Shown: positions 1 through 8,426, counted from the first letter of the stretch. The stretch: DNA of 30,111 nucleotides from JAEUMD01 sp050250815 (GCA_050250815.1 JBFWNY010000040.1:1-30111), one strand, 5' to 3'. The notes: a model not told the origin generated them from the sequence alone. Numbers and translations: made by a program.

Positions 1-90
1 CAGTTGCCGAAGCTCGTGCTCGGTGCCAAGTTCAAGGACGGGCTGGAGGTGGTCGCGACCGCCGATCCACAGCCCAAAGCCGCCGCCTGA
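1..90 (+). CDS. C-terminal end of an unidentified protein (truncated by window edge)
   Basis: An open frame runs in from the left edge in frame 1 and stops at TGA 88-90, leaving 29 residues that end in a Pro/Ala-rich tail (PQPKAAA). The visible part reads LPKLVLGAKFKDGLEVVAT before the tail. I do not recognise the family and the fragment is too short to assign. The next gene starts 41 bases downstream on the same strand, so the two could be co-transcribed. The frame and codon choice look coding, but there is no independent proof. Confidence 0.5.
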   Translation, partial: QLPKLVLGAKFKDGLEVVATADPQPKAAA

Positions 91-131
91 ACCCTCAGGC
101 CGTCACCAAGATTCGGCGATAGCTCGCCGCC

Positions 132-716
132 ATGCCGCGCAGCTCTACCGCCAAGTTCTCCGACCGCTGGCAGCGGTCGGTAGGCGACGAGGGCTTCCTG
201 GACCAGGTCGTCGAGCGCTGGCGCTCTTCTGGCGCAATCGGTGACGACGACAACAACGCGTCGGTTGCGATGATGGCCGACGCGGTGCTCGGCGCCAGCC
301 GGGCCGATGAGCATGCCGAGGCGGAGCCGCCCCGGCGCGCGATCGCTCGCGATACCCAGCCTTCCCATGCACCGATGCATATGCCCGAGGCCGCTGCACC
401 GCGCAGCTACGATGCGCCCGCGCAACGGGCTTACCCGGCGACCGTACGTCACGAAGAGCCGGCACCTTTGCGGTCCTCGCGTTCGCCCGAACCATCTCCG
501 GCCCGTCAACCCGACAGCGGCATGCCCGCAGGCGGCAACGCGGGGCAGGGGCGACAGGGTTCGCTGCTGCGTCGCGATCCGGCGGGGCGGCAAGCCTCTC
601 AGCCCGCACAGCAGCGCTATGCCGAACCCGCACATGCGGCCCCTGCCGACGGTGGCGATGCAGGCAGCCAGTCGCTACGTTCGCTGCGCGACAGGCTGAT
701 GCAGCGGACACGCTGA
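132..716 (+). CDS. Hypothetical protein, low-complexity Ala/Pro/Arg-rich
   Basis: This is a 194-residue protein I do not recognise. Residues 1-55 look foldable, with an aromatic and charged segment (FSDRWQRSVGDEGFLDQVV) followed by a possible helix (ASVAMMADAVLGAS). From about residue 60 to 175 the sequence is Ala, Pro, Arg and His rich and probably disordered. The last 15 residues (SLRSLRDRLMQRTR) form a basic amphipathic stretch. There is no signal peptide or membrane segment. The ATG at 132 has no strong ribosome site, so the start is uncertain. Competing frames are open here because of the high GC, but this one has the most protein-like N-terminus. It converges on pssA with 33 bases between the stops. 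Confidence 0.55.
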   Translation: MPRSSTAKFSDRWQRSVGDEGFLDQVVERWRSSGAIGDDDNNASVAMMADAVLGASRADEHAEAEPPRRAIARDTQPSHAPMHMPEAAAPRSYDAPAQRAYPATVRHEEPAPLRSSRSPEPSPARQPDSGMPAGGNAGQGRQGSLLRRDPAGRQASQPAQQRYAEPAHAAPADGGDAGSQSLRSLRDRLMQRTR

Positions 717-749
717 GCCTGCCCCTACCGCACCTAATCGGACAGACGA

Positions 750-1709
750 TCAGGTCTTCGGTTCAGGCCGTATCTCCACGAGCCGCGGCGCCGCGCGAGC
801 GGGCTGCTGATCGGTCGTCACCGGCTGCTGGGGCGATGCGGCGTCGGCAGCGGCGTTTTCCTCGCCCACGCCAAGCGAAACCTCGCCCTCTGCCGGCTCT
901 GGATCTCCCTCAAGAGCCAGGCGGCGCTGGAAGCGGCGCCACACGAGCGGGATCGCGGCCAGGTACGCGATCGTCGTGCCGGCGAGTGTCTCGTGCGGAT
1001 AGGTGACGAGCATCGCGACGTAAAAGACGCCGACCATGAAGATCGGGAGCACCCATTCGCGCGATATGCGCTCGCCGAGCAGCTTGCCCGAGTAGGTCGG
1101 AATATTCGACACCATCAGGAAGGCGATCAGCAGCGTGTAGGCAAGAATGACCTGCTTGGACCAGATCGCCCCGCGCAGATCGAAACCAAGTGCTGCCAGA
1201 TAGACGGGCAGCAGCACGACGATTGCCGCCGCCGGCGTCGGCATGCCGGTAAAGTAGTCCTTCTGCCATTTGGGTTTGTTGTCGTCGATGGTGACGTTGA
1301 AGCGGGCCAGCCTGAGCGCCGAAGCAAGGGCAAAGATCATTACGGCGATCCAGCCCAGGCTCTTGAGGTCACCCAGCCCCCACGTGAAGATCATGATGGT
1401 CGGCGCCACGCCGAAGTTGACGAAGTCCGCGAGGCTGTCCAGTTCGGCACCAAACCGGGACGACGCCTTGAGTAACCGCGCTACGCGGCCGTCGATGCCG
1501 TCGAGTAGAGCGGCGAAGACGATCGCCGCCAGCGCCAACTCGTAGCGACCCTCGATCGACATACGGATCGATGTCAGACCCGCCGACAGTCCCAGCAGCG
1601 TGAAGAAGTTGGGCACCAGCATGCGCACGGGAATGCGCCGGTGCCGGAACAGCAGCCGGCCGCGCCGACGCCGTGTCTCTTCCTCGAGCCTCGGTACGAC
1701 GGGATCCAT
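750..1709 (-). CDS. pssA: CDP-diacylglycerol--serine O-phosphatidyltransferase
   Basis: The enzyme transfers a phosphatidyl group from CDP-diacylglycerol to L-serine, giving phosphatidylserine and CMP at the inner membrane. The CDP-alcohol phosphatidyltransferase signature DGxxARx8GxxxDxxxD is intact: DGRVAR, eight residues, then GAELDSLAD, so the metal-binding aspartates are present. Several hydrophobic helices follow. The last 50 or so residues form an Ala/Pro/Glu-rich tail that is probably disordered. The open frame extends upstream to 1757, but I chose ATG 1709 (MDPVVPRLEEE, 319 residues) because GGGAGG lies at the right distance before it and the extra N-terminus looks non-coding. It lies downstream of psd on the same strand, so the two consecutive steps of phosphatidylethanolamine synthesis are probably co-expressed. 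Confidence 0.93.
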   Translation of the reverse strand: MDPVVPRLEEETRRRRGRLLFRHRRIPVRMLVPNFFTLLGLSAGLTSIRMSIEGRYELALAAIVFAALLDGIDGRVARLLKASSRFGAELDSLADFVNFGVAPTIMIFTWGLGDLKSLGWIAVMIFALASALRLARFNVTIDDNKPKWQKDYFTGMPTPAAAIVVLLPVYLAALGFDLRGAIWSKQVILAYTLLIAFLMVSNIPTYSGKLLGERISREWVLPIFMVGVFYVAMLVTYPHETLAGTTIAYLAAIPLVWRRFQRRLALEGDPEPAEGEVSLGVGEENAAADAASPQQPVTTDQQPARAAPRLVEIRPEPKT

Positions 1710-1760
1710 TGGCGCCTCCCTGTTGAAGCACGCGGCGGGCGGGCAAGTCGCCGCCAAATT

Positions 1761-1813
1761 GAGGGCCTCTACTAACGCCCTCGGATTATAGCTCTATTCG
1801 ACACCTAGTGTCG
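1761..1813. other. Two small hairpins in the psd-pssA gap
   Basis: The 111-base gap between psd and pssA holds two inverted repeats: GAGGGC (1761-1766) with GCCCTC (1777-1782), and CGACAC (1799-1804) with GTGTCG (1808-1813) around a three-base loop. Neither is followed by a T run on the minus strand, so they are not convincing terminators. They could stabilise RNA ends or attenuate read-through. A chance origin is possible for stems of six pairs. Confidence 0.3.
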
Positions 1814-1820
1814 GAACCTG

Positions 1821-2534
1821 TCAGCTTCGACGCGATTCCCGCTCGGTCTCGTGCGACTGGAAATCCGCCAGAACCGTCTCGCCGCCGATGGCACGCTGAC
1901 CTACGGCGACGATGGCCGTGCGGCCGACCGGCAGATAGACATCGACGCGCGACCCGAAGCGGATGAGGCCAAAGCGCTCGCCCACGCCCAGCTGATCACC
2001 TTCTTGTGCGAAGGCCACGATGCGGCGCGCAATGAGCCCCGCGATCTGCACCACCGCAATCTCGTCACCAGACGCCGTCTGGATCACGATCGACCGTCGT
2101 TCGTTCTCTTCGCTCGCCTTGTCGGCAGCCGCATTGATGAAGGCGCCGGGCACATAGACCGAACGCACGACGCGGCCCGCGACAGGCGCCCGGTTGATAT
2201 GGACGTCGAGCACCGACAGGAAGGTCGACACTCGGACGCGCTGGCCTTCACCCAGACCCAGTTCCATCGGCGGCTGGACGAGATCGACCCCGGTGACCAC
2301 GCCATCGGCCGGCGCGATCACGAGGCCGTCACGCAGCGGCGTGACGCGTGCCGGGTCGCGGAAGAAGTAGGCGATGTAAAGCGCGGCGAGCAGAAAGAGC
2401 CAGCCCAGCGGGGCGTAAAGCAGGAACCCCAACAGCGAAAGAGCCGCGGCGATGGCGAGAAACTTGTAGCCGTCCCGGTGGACCGGCGCGAGGCCGTCCA
2501 GGATCGTATTGATCAGACCATGACCGTTGGACAC
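1821..2534 (-). CDS. psd: Phosphatidylserine decarboxylase proenzyme, short form
   Basis: Decarboxylates phosphatidylserine to phosphatidylethanolamine. The proenzyme cuts itself between Gly and Ser, and the new N-terminal serine becomes the pyruvoyl cofactor; the expected site is the FGSR sequence in GLIRFGSRVDVYLP near residue 191. Two hydrophobic segments near residues 25-60 anchor it in the inner membrane, followed by FFRDPAR, APADGVV and the conserved FLSVLDVHINRAP. About 237 residues fits the short Psd class of bacteria such as rhizobia rather than the longer E. coli type. I chose GTG 2534 because GGAGG (2547-2543) lies eight bases upstream; an in-frame GTG at 2543 would overlap that ribosome site. 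It is the upstream partner of pssA. Confidence 0.92.
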   Translation of the reverse strand: MSNGHGLINTILDGLAPVHRDGYKFLAIAAALSLLGFLLYAPLGWLFLLAALYIAYFFRDPARVTPLRDGLVIAPADGVVTGVDLVQPPMELGLGEGQRVRVSTFLSVLDVHINRAPVAGRVVRSVYVPGAFINAAADKASEENERRSIVIQTASGDEIAVVQIAGLIARRIVAFAQEGDQLGVGERFGLIRFGSRVDVYLPVGRTAIVAVGQRAIGGETVLADFQSHETERESRRS

Positions 2535-2591
2535 CCGCTGCACCTCCGTTGAGCGGCGCCGCGCCGCCTCGTCTCACACACGCCCGACGTC

Positions 2592-4070
2592 TCAACCAAA
2601 GGGCACGGCAACAAACCGCAAATCACCTTTGCCGTTCTCGATACGCAGAAGCACGGCCTTGCGCCCCGTGCGCGTGACCTTGTCTATGCTGCGCGACACA
2701 TCCTCTGGCGTCGCCACGGCATCCTGCGCAACCTCAACGATGATGTCGCCCGGCCGGATGCTCTTGCGCTCGGCAGTGCTTCCCGGCTCGACGGCCGTGA
2801 CGATCACTCCCTTGACCTTGTCGCCGATCTTGTACTGCCGGCGCAATTCGTCGGACATCACAGCCAGCGTCAGGCCCAGCACGACCTTGGGCGGCGGTGG
2901 ACCGGCTTCGGGCTCCGGCGTGGCCGCATCAGCGGGCTCCTCGTCCATGAGCCGGGCGATCTCGACATCCAGTCGCTTTTCGTCGCCCCGGCGAACAACC
3001 TCGACCGTCACCACCTTGCCGACGTCGGTGCGCGCGACCAGGCGCGGCAGCGACCGCATCGTCTTTACCGGCTTGCCGTCGAACGTCACGATGAGGTCGC
3101 CGGGGGTTATGCCAGCCTTCTCCGCCGGGCTGCCCGGCGTCACCGAGGCGACCAGCGCGCCCCGGTCCTCGGGAACGCCGAGCGAAGCGGCAATCTCTTC
3201 GCCGACTGACTGCAATTGCACTCCAAGCCACCCGCGGCGCGTCTCGCCGTACTTGCGCAACTGCTCAATCACGGCCACCGCCGTATCGGACGGGATGGAG
3301 AACCCGATACCAATCGAGCCGCCGGTAGGCGAGATGATGGCGGTATTCACGCCGATGACTTCGCCGTCCATGTTGAACAGCGGCCCACCCGAATTGCCGC
3401 GGTTGATCGCAGCGTCGGTCTGCAGATAGTCGTCGTAAGGGCCGGTATTGATGTCGCGGCTCTTGGCAGAGATGACGCCCACGGTCAGCGAGCCGCCCAG
3501 GCCGAACGGATTGCCGATCGCCATCACCCAATCGCCCACACGCAGGTCTTCAGAAGACCCGAAGCGCACGTCCACCAGCGGCTTCTTGGGCGTCACCTTG
3601 AGCAGGGCGAGGTCGGACTTGGGATCGCGCCCAAGAACCTTGTCGACCTTGAGCTTCGATCCGTCGTGGAAGTTGAGCACGATCTCGTCGGCATCGGCGA
3701 TGACATGGTTGTTGGTGACGACGAGACCTTCCTTGCCGTCGATGACGAAGCCCGAACCCAACGAGGAGAATTTGCGCGGCACGGCCTGCGCACCGGGACG
3801 GTTGAAGAACTCGTCGAACAACTCCTCGAACGGCGAACCCTTGGGAACATCGGGCAGCGGCAGACCCTGCGGACCCTTGGTCGTCTGCGATGTCGAGATG
3901 TTGACGACGGCAGGCAGCAACGCCTCGGCCACTGGGGCAACCGACCTCGGCCCGCTGCGGGCAGTCGCTTCGGGCGCCGCAAGTCCGACAAACACGGCAG
4001 CCGCAATGGTCGCCAGCAGCATACGGCTCACGCCGCTGCACCGAGGTATTGACCGCGTCGACGAGCGCAT
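2592..4070 (-). CDS. degP: Do-family periplasmic serine protease/chaperone (DegP/HtrA/MucD type)
   Basis: Degrades or refolds misfolded envelope proteins in the periplasm. With ATG 4070 as start (AAAGGA eight bases upstream) the protein has 492 residues. It opens with a signal peptide (hydrophobic about 16-32, likely cut near ATA-RSG at 36-38). The trypsin-like domain has its triad at His122 (VVTNNHVI), Asp153 (KSDLALLK) and Ser227 (GNSGGP). PDZ1 spans about 280-375 and PDZ2 about 395-490, joined by an acidic Pro-rich linker. Two PDZ domains is the usual Do layout. The frame extends upstream to 4184, but that extension is Arg/Pro-rich and lacks a secretion signal. Its place after hflK, hflC and the DUF2065 gene is a recurrent proteobacterial arrangement; the 133-base gap upstream could hold its own promoter. 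Confidence 0.95.
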   Translation of the reverse strand: MRSSTRSIPRCSGVSRMLLATIAAAVFVGLAAPEATARSGPRSVAPVAEALLPAVVNISTSQTTKGPQGLPLPDVPKGSPFEELFDEFFNRPGAQAVPRKFSSLGSGFVIDGKEGLVVTNNHVIADADEIVLNFHDGSKLKVDKVLGRDPKSDLALLKVTPKKPLVDVRFGSSEDLRVGDWVMAIGNPFGLGGSLTVGVISAKSRDINTGPYDDYLQTDAAINRGNSGGPLFNMDGEVIGVNTAIISPTGGSIGIGFSIPSDTAVAVIEQLRKYGETRRGWLGVQLQSVGEEIAASLGVPEDRGALVASVTPGSPAEKAGITPGDLIVTFDGKPVKTMRSLPRLVARTDVGKVVTVEVVRRGDEKRLDVEIARLMDEEPADAATPEPEAGPPPPKVVLGLTLAVMSDELRRQYKIGDKVKGVIVTAVEPGSTAERKSIRPGDIIVEVAQDAVATPEDVSRSIDKVTRTGRKAVLLRIENGKGDLRFVAVPFG

Positions 4071-4203
4071 GTGCGAAATCCTTTCACCGCCTGGGCGTCG
4101 CCTCTCCTGCCACGAATCCGGCGGCAGGTCACGCGACCGCCTGAGGATAACGGGGAGCACGATCGGGCAGCCAGCCTGGGACACGTCGCCCGGCGCGGGA
4201 TCG

Positions 4204-4389
4204 TCAGCCTCTAATCAGCCAGATGACGAAAGCGCCCAGGCCGATGGCCACCCAGCCGGCTCTGGCAAGCATGCCGTCCGACATCTGGGCGGTCATCGCC
4301 AGCATCCGCCGGCCGAAAGCGGGATTGATGGCCCAAACCAGCCCTTCGATGACAAGAACGAGGCCAAGTCCTACGGCCAGATCCTCCAT
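4204..4389 (-). CDS. DUF2065 family small membrane protein
   Basis: A 61-residue protein with two hydrophobic helices, about residues 3-21 (EDLAVGLGLVLVIEGLVWA) and 42-60 (ARAGWVAIGLGAFVIWLI). A short loop containing NPAFGRRML lies between them. Length, two-helix layout and the hflC-degP position match DUF2065 proteins (YjeT-like in E. coli, also next to hflC). The function is unknown; its constant company suggests a role with the HflKC complex. The ATG at 4389 is chosen over a TTG at 4395 and has AGGGG upstream. The gap to hflC is 32 bases, so it is probably in the same transcript. Confidence 0.85.
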   Translation of the reverse strand: MEDLAVGLGLVLVIEGLVWAINPAFGRRMLAMTAQMSDGMLARAGWVAIGLGAFVIWLIRG

Positions 4390-4421
4390 CGACAACCCCT
4401 GCCGCCGTTCGCCGCGTACGA

Positions 4422-5354
4422 CTACTGGCCGGGCTGCGCGGCCGAAGCCGCTGGCCGGGCAGGCGACGACTGCGCGGGCCGAGCCGGTGCGGCGCCACCG
4501 ACGCTGTTGAAGTAACGGAAGAAGTCGGAGTCGGGCGAGATCACCATTCGGGTTTCGCCCGATTTCAGACCCTGCTCGTAGGCCTGCATCGACCGGTAGA
4601 AGGCGAAGAAGTCCGGATCACGCCCGAAGGCCTCGGCGAACACGCGGTTGCGCTCCGCATCGCCCTCACCGCGGGTCTGCTCGCCCTTCCGGGTCGCCTC
4701 CGCCTTGATGACGGTGGCCTCGCGGTCAGCGGTCGCACGGATGCGGTTGGACGCCGCGGCACCCTCGGCGCGGAACTCCGCGGCCTGCCGCTGCCGCTCC
4801 GTCTGCATCCGTTTGTAGATGGCGTCGCTGTTGGCCTCGGGCAGATCCGTCCGCTTGATGCGCACGTCGATCACCTCGATGCCGAAGCTCTTGGCCTCAT
4901 TGTTCACCTGATCGCGCACCTGATGCATCAGCTTCTCGCGCTTGTCGCGCACCACGTCCTGGAACGTCGCCGAACCCAATGCACTGCGCATCGACGATAC
5001 GAGGATGTTGCCCAGCCGCTCGCGCGCTATGCCTTCGTCACGCAGCGTTTTGTAGAACTCGAGCGCGTCGATGATGCGGAAGCGAGCGAACGCGTCGACC
5101 ACAAGCCGCTTCTGATCGGAAGCGATCACCTCCTGCGAGGACATGTCGAGATCGAGGATGCGCTTGTCGAAGTAATCGACCGTCTCGACGAACGGTACCT
5201 TCCAGTGCAGGCCCGGCGTCGTGATCGTCGCCTTGGGCTTGCCGAACTGGAGGACGATGGCCTGCTCCGTCTGGCGCACGATGAAGGCGCCCATGTAGAG
5301 GGCGACGGCAGCAGCGCCGACGAGCAGGAGAAGGAAAGCGAGGAAGGGGCGCAT
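4422..5354 (-). CDS. hflC: HflC, SPFH/prohibitin-family membrane protein
   Basis: With HflK, HflC builds a large cage around FtsH on the periplasmic face of the inner membrane and modulates degradation of membrane proteins. A single N-terminal transmembrane segment (about residues 3-24) is followed by the SPFH domain, with VRQTEQAIVLQFGKP and PGLHWKVPFVETVDYFDKR. A helical region rich in Glu, Arg and Ala comes next (about 180-240), then a Pro/Ala tail. The length of 310 residues is normal. GGGAGG lies nine bases before ATG 5354. A GTG at 5360 also exists and would overlap the hflK stop as GTGA, but it is too close to the ribosome site. Only two bases separate the hflK stop from this ATG, indicating translational coupling. 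Confidence 0.95.
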   Translation of the reverse strand: MRPFLAFLLLLVGAAAVALYMGAFIVRQTEQAIVLQFGKPKATITTPGLHWKVPFVETVDYFDKRILDLDMSSQEVIASDQKRLVVDAFARFRIIDALEFYKTLRDEGIARERLGNILVSSMRSALGSATFQDVVRDKREKLMHQVRDQVNNEAKSFGIEVIDVRIKRTDLPEANSDAIYKRMQTERQRQAAEFRAEGAAASNRIRATADREATVIKAEATRKGEQTRGEGDAERNRVFAEAFGRDPDFFAFYRSMQAYEQGLKSGETRMVISPDSDFFRYFNSVGGAAPARPAQSSPARPAASAAQPGQ

Positions 5355-5356
5355 GT

Positions 5357-6529
5357 TCACTGGCCTCCCGACTTGGGCTGGCGTGCGCCGAGCTCATTCA
5401 ATGGCAGATAGGGCACGACGCCCGGTCCTCCGGACTGGTCGAGGATGATCTTGTCGGTGCCGCCGAGCACCTTCTCCATCGTCTCCAGATAAATACGGCG
5501 GCGGGTCACATCTGGAGCCTTTTTGTACTCTTCGAGCACCTGGGAGAAGCGCGACGCCTGACCAATGGCCTCGGCGATAGTCTGCTCCCGATAGGCCTGG
5601 GCGGCCTGGAGGATGCGCTCGGCCTCACCGCGAGCCTCGGGCACAATCTTGTTGGCGTAAGCGCGGGCCTCGTTCTGCAGGCGCTCCTGGTCGGCGCGCG
5701 CCGCCTGGACGTCGCGGAAGGAGTCGATGACCTTGGACGGCGGATCGACCTTCAGCATCTGCACGCGCGTGACCTGGATGCCGGCGCCGTAACCGTCGAG
5801 CGTCCGCTGGATGAGATCCTGCACCGCCTGCTCGGTCTTCTGCCGCGCCTCGGTCAGGATCGGCTGGATGTCACTCTGGCCGACCACCTCGCGCATCGCG
5901 CTCTCGGCGACCTCCTTGACCGTGCTTTCCGGGTTCTGGATGTTGAACAGGTACTGCTCGGCGCCGGTCTGCCCCGTCGCCTTGTCCTTGACGCCCGTCT
6001 TGATGCGCCAGAACACGACGAAATCGACATCGACGATGTTCTCGTCGCCGGTCAGCATCAGGCTTTCCTCGGCGACATCACGCGCTGCGATCGCGCCGCG
6101 CGAGCTGATCGAGCGCAGGCCGACCTCGATCGACTGCTCGCGCGTGACCTTGGGCAGCAGCACTTCCTCGATCGGAGGTGGCAAACGGAAGTTGAGGCCG
6201 GGATTGGCGGCTCGGTCGTATTTGCCGAAGCGCAGGACGATACCCTGCTCATCGGGCTTCACGGTGAAGGTGAAGGCATAGAACGAGAGGGCGCCCAGAC
6301 CCAGCAGGATGAGCAGGGCGAGCAGCGGCCCGGGGACGCCACCACCATGCATGACCTGCTTCATGCGGTCCTGGCTGCGTTTGAGAATTTCTTCGAGGTC
6401 GGGCTGATTACCGCCTCCACCTCCGCCCGGACCCTGGCCCCACGGGCCTTGCCCCCATGGACCACCACCACCTCCTCCTCCGCCGCCGCCACTCTTCCAG
6501 CCGCCATTATTCTGATTGTTCCAGGGCAT
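5357..6529 (-). CDS. hflK: HflK, SPFH/prohibitin-family membrane protein
   Basis: Partner of HflC in the FtsH-modulating HflKC complex. The 390-residue protein starts MPWNNQNNGGWKSG, the usual HflK opening. A cytosolic Gly/Asn/Gln-rich stretch runs to about residue 42, with runs of glycine and a repeated PWGQG unit. An acidic helix (DLEEILKRSQDRMKQVM) follows, then one transmembrane segment at about 68-90 and the SPFH domain from KPDEQGIVLRFGKYDR. The C-terminal half is a long helix with RGEAERILQAAQAYREQ. The frame extends to 6598, but ATG 6529 gives the family N-terminus. No strong Shine-Dalgarno is visible. It is the first gene of the hflK-hflC-DUF2065 unit and likely depends on the promoter at 6647-6675. 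Confidence 0.95.
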   Translation of the reverse strand: MPWNNQNNGGWKSGGGGGGGGGGPWGQGPWGQGPGGGGGGNQPDLEEILKRSQDRMKQVMHGGGVPGPLLALLILLGLGALSFYAFTFTVKPDEQGIVLRFGKYDRAANPGLNFRLPPPIEEVLLPKVTREQSIEVGLRSISSRGAIAARDVAEESLMLTGDENIVDVDFVVFWRIKTGVKDKATGQTGAEQYLFNIQNPESTVKEVAESAMREVVGQSDIQPILTEARQKTEQAVQDLIQRTLDGYGAGIQVTRVQMLKVDPPSKVIDSFRDVQAARADQERLQNEARAYANKIVPEARGEAERILQAAQAYREQTIAEAIGQASRFSQVLEEYKKAPDVTRRRIYLETMEKVLGGTDKIILDQSGGPGVVPYLPLNELGARQPKSGGQ

Positions 6530-6646
6530 ACGTGAGGTCTCTCGCGCTACGGCATCGATGGGAATACGGACGGCCGCAGGGCGGGCCGGCCTTAGCATTT
6601 GGCCGGTTCGCGCGCCCGGAACGGAGCCCGGAGGAAGGTTCGGTCG

Positions 6647-6675
6647 CTTATAGGGCAGCCCCCAAGCGCATGCAA
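6647..6675 (-). promoter_or_regulatory. Candidate sigma70-type promoter for hflK-hflC
   Basis: Read on the minus strand, TTGCAT (6675-6670) is followed after 17 bases by TATAAG (6652-6647), close to the vegetative -35 and -10 pattern. It would start transcription near 6640 and leave a leader of about 110 bases before hflK. It sits in the 234-base gap between folA and hflK, where a promoter is expected. The match was made by eye and no other element supports it. Confidence 0.4.
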
Positions 6676-6763
6676 ACCTCTGCCCGTTCAGATGGTAATC
6701 CCGCTCACGGGGTCAAGGAGGGCGCAGGCTGCGGCAAGATCGATCCGGCAGCCGACCCGCCTG

Positions 6764-7276
6764 TCAGGGACCCGCCCGCCGCTCATAGACTACGAGTTCG
6801 GCTGAATGGTCGTCCTTGTCGCCACGCGGGAGAGGCTCCCTCGACGTCACGCGCCATTCGGCGGCATCGAGCGGATCGAAGTGCGCATCGCCCGCAGGTT
6901 CAGCGTCAACCCACGTCAGGTAGATCCGGCCGGCCTCGGGCATGAGCGCACGGTAGATCTGGGCGCCGCCAATCACCATCACCTCGCCTGTCCCTCGCTC
7001 CCGGGCCAGCCGCCGACCCAGCGCGAGCGCCTCGCCCGGAGTGCGTGTAATGAGCGCTCCTGGCGCTGCAAACGAGGGGTCGCGCGTGACGACGATGTTG
7101 TCACGCTGGTCGAGCGGCTGCCGTTTCAGGCTCGACCATGTCCTGCGGCCCATGATGATCGGCTTGCCCAATGTAAGGCGCCGGAACAGCTTGAGGTCGG
7201 TGGACAGCCGCCAGGGCAGGTCGCCGTCGCGGCCGATGACGCCGTTGCGCGCCACCGCAACGACGAACGCGATCAC
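6764..7276 (-). CDS. folA: Dihydrofolate reductase
   Basis: Reduces dihydrofolate to tetrahydrofolate with NADPH, restoring the folate that thymidylate synthase oxidises. The 170-residue product has the standard landmarks: IAFVVAVARNGVIGRDGDLPW at the N-terminus, the active-site acidic residue in LSTDLKLFRRLT (Asp27), GKPIIMGRRTWSSL, the NADPH-binding VIGGAQIY, and YLTWVDAEPAGDAHFDP. The start is GTG 7276; the open frame continues upstream to 7819, but that part belongs to the neighbouring gene read in another frame. No strong ribosome site precedes the GTG, so coupling to the upstream small gene is likely. It is last in the thyA, small gene, folA order on this strand. Confidence 0.94.
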   Translation of the reverse strand: MIAFVVAVARNGVIGRDGDLPWRLSTDLKLFRRLTLGKPIIMGRRTWSSLKRQPLDQRDNIVVTRDPSFAAPGALITRTPGEALALGRRLARERGTGEVMVIGGAQIYRALMPEAGRIYLTWVDAEPAGDAHFDPLDAAEWRVTSREPLPRGDKDDHSAELVVYERRAGP

Positions 7277-7335
7277 AGCATCGCCATCGGCGCGGCTGGG
7301 TGCGGGATCTGCTGCGAGGCTGCCAGCCAACGTTC

Positions 7336-7620
7336 TTATGCCCTGGGTGGCGGGCCGCTCCGGTGGAACCGGTGCCCGCAGTTCTTCTGAATCGTGGCGT
7401 GCTCGATGGCATCGAACTCGCCCCTGAGGCGTGCCAGCTCGGCGGTAGTCTGATCGTTCCCGCCGACGAGGAACGCTTCGGGCCAAAACAGCACTATGGC
7501 GAAGCCGGTGGCAACCGCATCGTCGAACGCGTGAGGAGAAGAAACACCCGCCCGTGCGCTCGGCAAGCCGATGGGCTTGAGCTCGCAACCGTACGTGTGG
7601 AGACGTTGCCAGCCCGCCAC
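7336..7620 (-). CDS. Conserved-looking small protein between thyA and folA
   Basis: This 94-residue frame starts at GTG 7620, eleven bases after the thyA stop, and ends 59 bases before folA, so it fits the operon. It has a hydrophobic centre (ATGFAIVLFWPEAFLVGG) and a helical C-terminus (TTAELARLRGEFDAIEHATIQKNCGH). From memory, small rhizobial proteins, often lipoproteins, carry a similar FWPxxF segment followed by ELARLKGEYxAxExAxIQK-C. That resemblance is the main reason for calling it real. Here the N-terminus lacks an obvious signal or lipobox, so the true start may differ or the secretion signal may be lost. The function is unknown. Confidence 0.6.
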   Translation of the reverse strand: MAGWQRLHTYGCELKPIGLPSARAGVSSPHAFDDAVATGFAIVLFWPEAFLVGGNDQTTAELARLRGEFDAIEHATIQKNCGHRFHRSGPPPRA

Positions 7621-7631
7621 GACGGCATCGG

Positions 7632-8426
7632 TTACACGGCGACGGGCGCCTTGATGTGGGGATGCGGATCGTAGCCGGTGATCCCGAAGTCCTCGAACTG
7701 GAAGCCGAAGATCGAATCGACCTGGAGATTGACGTGCAGCCGGGGCAGCGGCCGCGGCTCGCGCGCCAACTGCCGCTCGGCCTGCTCCATGTGATTGAGA
7801 TAGAGGTGCGCATCGCCAAACGTGTGCACGAAGTCGCCGGGTTTCAGACCGGTGACCTGCGCCATCATGTGCGTGAGCAGTGCGTAGGAGGCGATGTTGA
7901 AGGGCACACCCAGGAAGATGTCGGCGGAGCGCTGGTAGAGCTGGCAGGAGAGCCGACCCTCGGCGACGTAGAACTGGAACAGGCAGTGGCAGGGCGCCAG
8001 CGCCATCTTCGACAGGTCGGCCGGGTTCCAGGCCGAAACGATGATGCGGCGGCTGTCCGGATCACGCCGGATGAGGTCGACGGCCTGAGTGATCTGGTCG
8101 ATGGTCTGCCCGTCGGGCGCCGCCCAGGAACGCCATTGTCGGCCGTAAACCGGCCCGAGATTGCCGGCCTCGTCCGCCCATTCGTCCCAGATGGAAACGC
8201 CGTTCTGCTTCAGGTAGGCGATGTTGGTGTCGCCTGCCAGAAACCAAAGCAGCTCGTGTACGATCGACTTCAGATGCAGCCGCTTGGTCGTCACCAGCGG
8301 AAAGCCCTCGGCGAGATCGAACCGCATCTGGTAACCGAACACCGAGCGCGTACCTGTGCCGGTGCGATCGCGCTTCTCCGCGCCGTGGTCGCGCACATGG
8401 CGGAGAAGATCGAGGTACTGCCGCAT
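7632..8426 (-). CDS. thyA: Thymidylate synthase (ThyA type)
   Basis: Methylates dUMP to dTMP using methylene-tetrahydrofolate, producing dihydrofolate for FolA. At 264 residues it equals the E. coli enzyme in length. Landmarks are RTGTGTRSVFGYQMRFDL near the N-terminus, catalytic Cys146 in LAPCHCLFQF, the phosphate-binding RR (126-127), QRSADIFLGVPFNIASYA (165-182) and the C-terminal PHPHIKAPVAV. The ATG at 8426 has GGGAGAG four bases upstream; the frame upstream of it is open to 9011 but lies over the next gene and is not protein-like. It leads the thyA, small gene, folA cluster. Confidence 0.97.
   Translation of the reverse strand: MRQYLDLLRHVRDHGAEKRDRTGTGTRSVFGYQMRFDLAEGFPLVTTKRLHLKSIVHELLWFLAGDTNIAYLKQNGVSIWDEWADEAGNLGPVYGRQWRSWAAPDGQTIDQITQAVDLIRRDPDSRRIIVSAWNPADLSKMALAPCHCLFQFYVAEGRLSCQLYQRSADIFLGVPFNIASYALLTHMMAQVTGLKPGDFVHTFGDAHLYLNHMEQAERQLAREPRPLPRLHVNLQVDSIFGFQFEDFGITGYDPHPHIKAPVAV

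Noticed and set aside
1851..3429. Plus-strand frames of 233 and 300 codons opposite psd and degP
   Set aside because: They lie antisense to two clearly identified enzymes and show no protein-like features.
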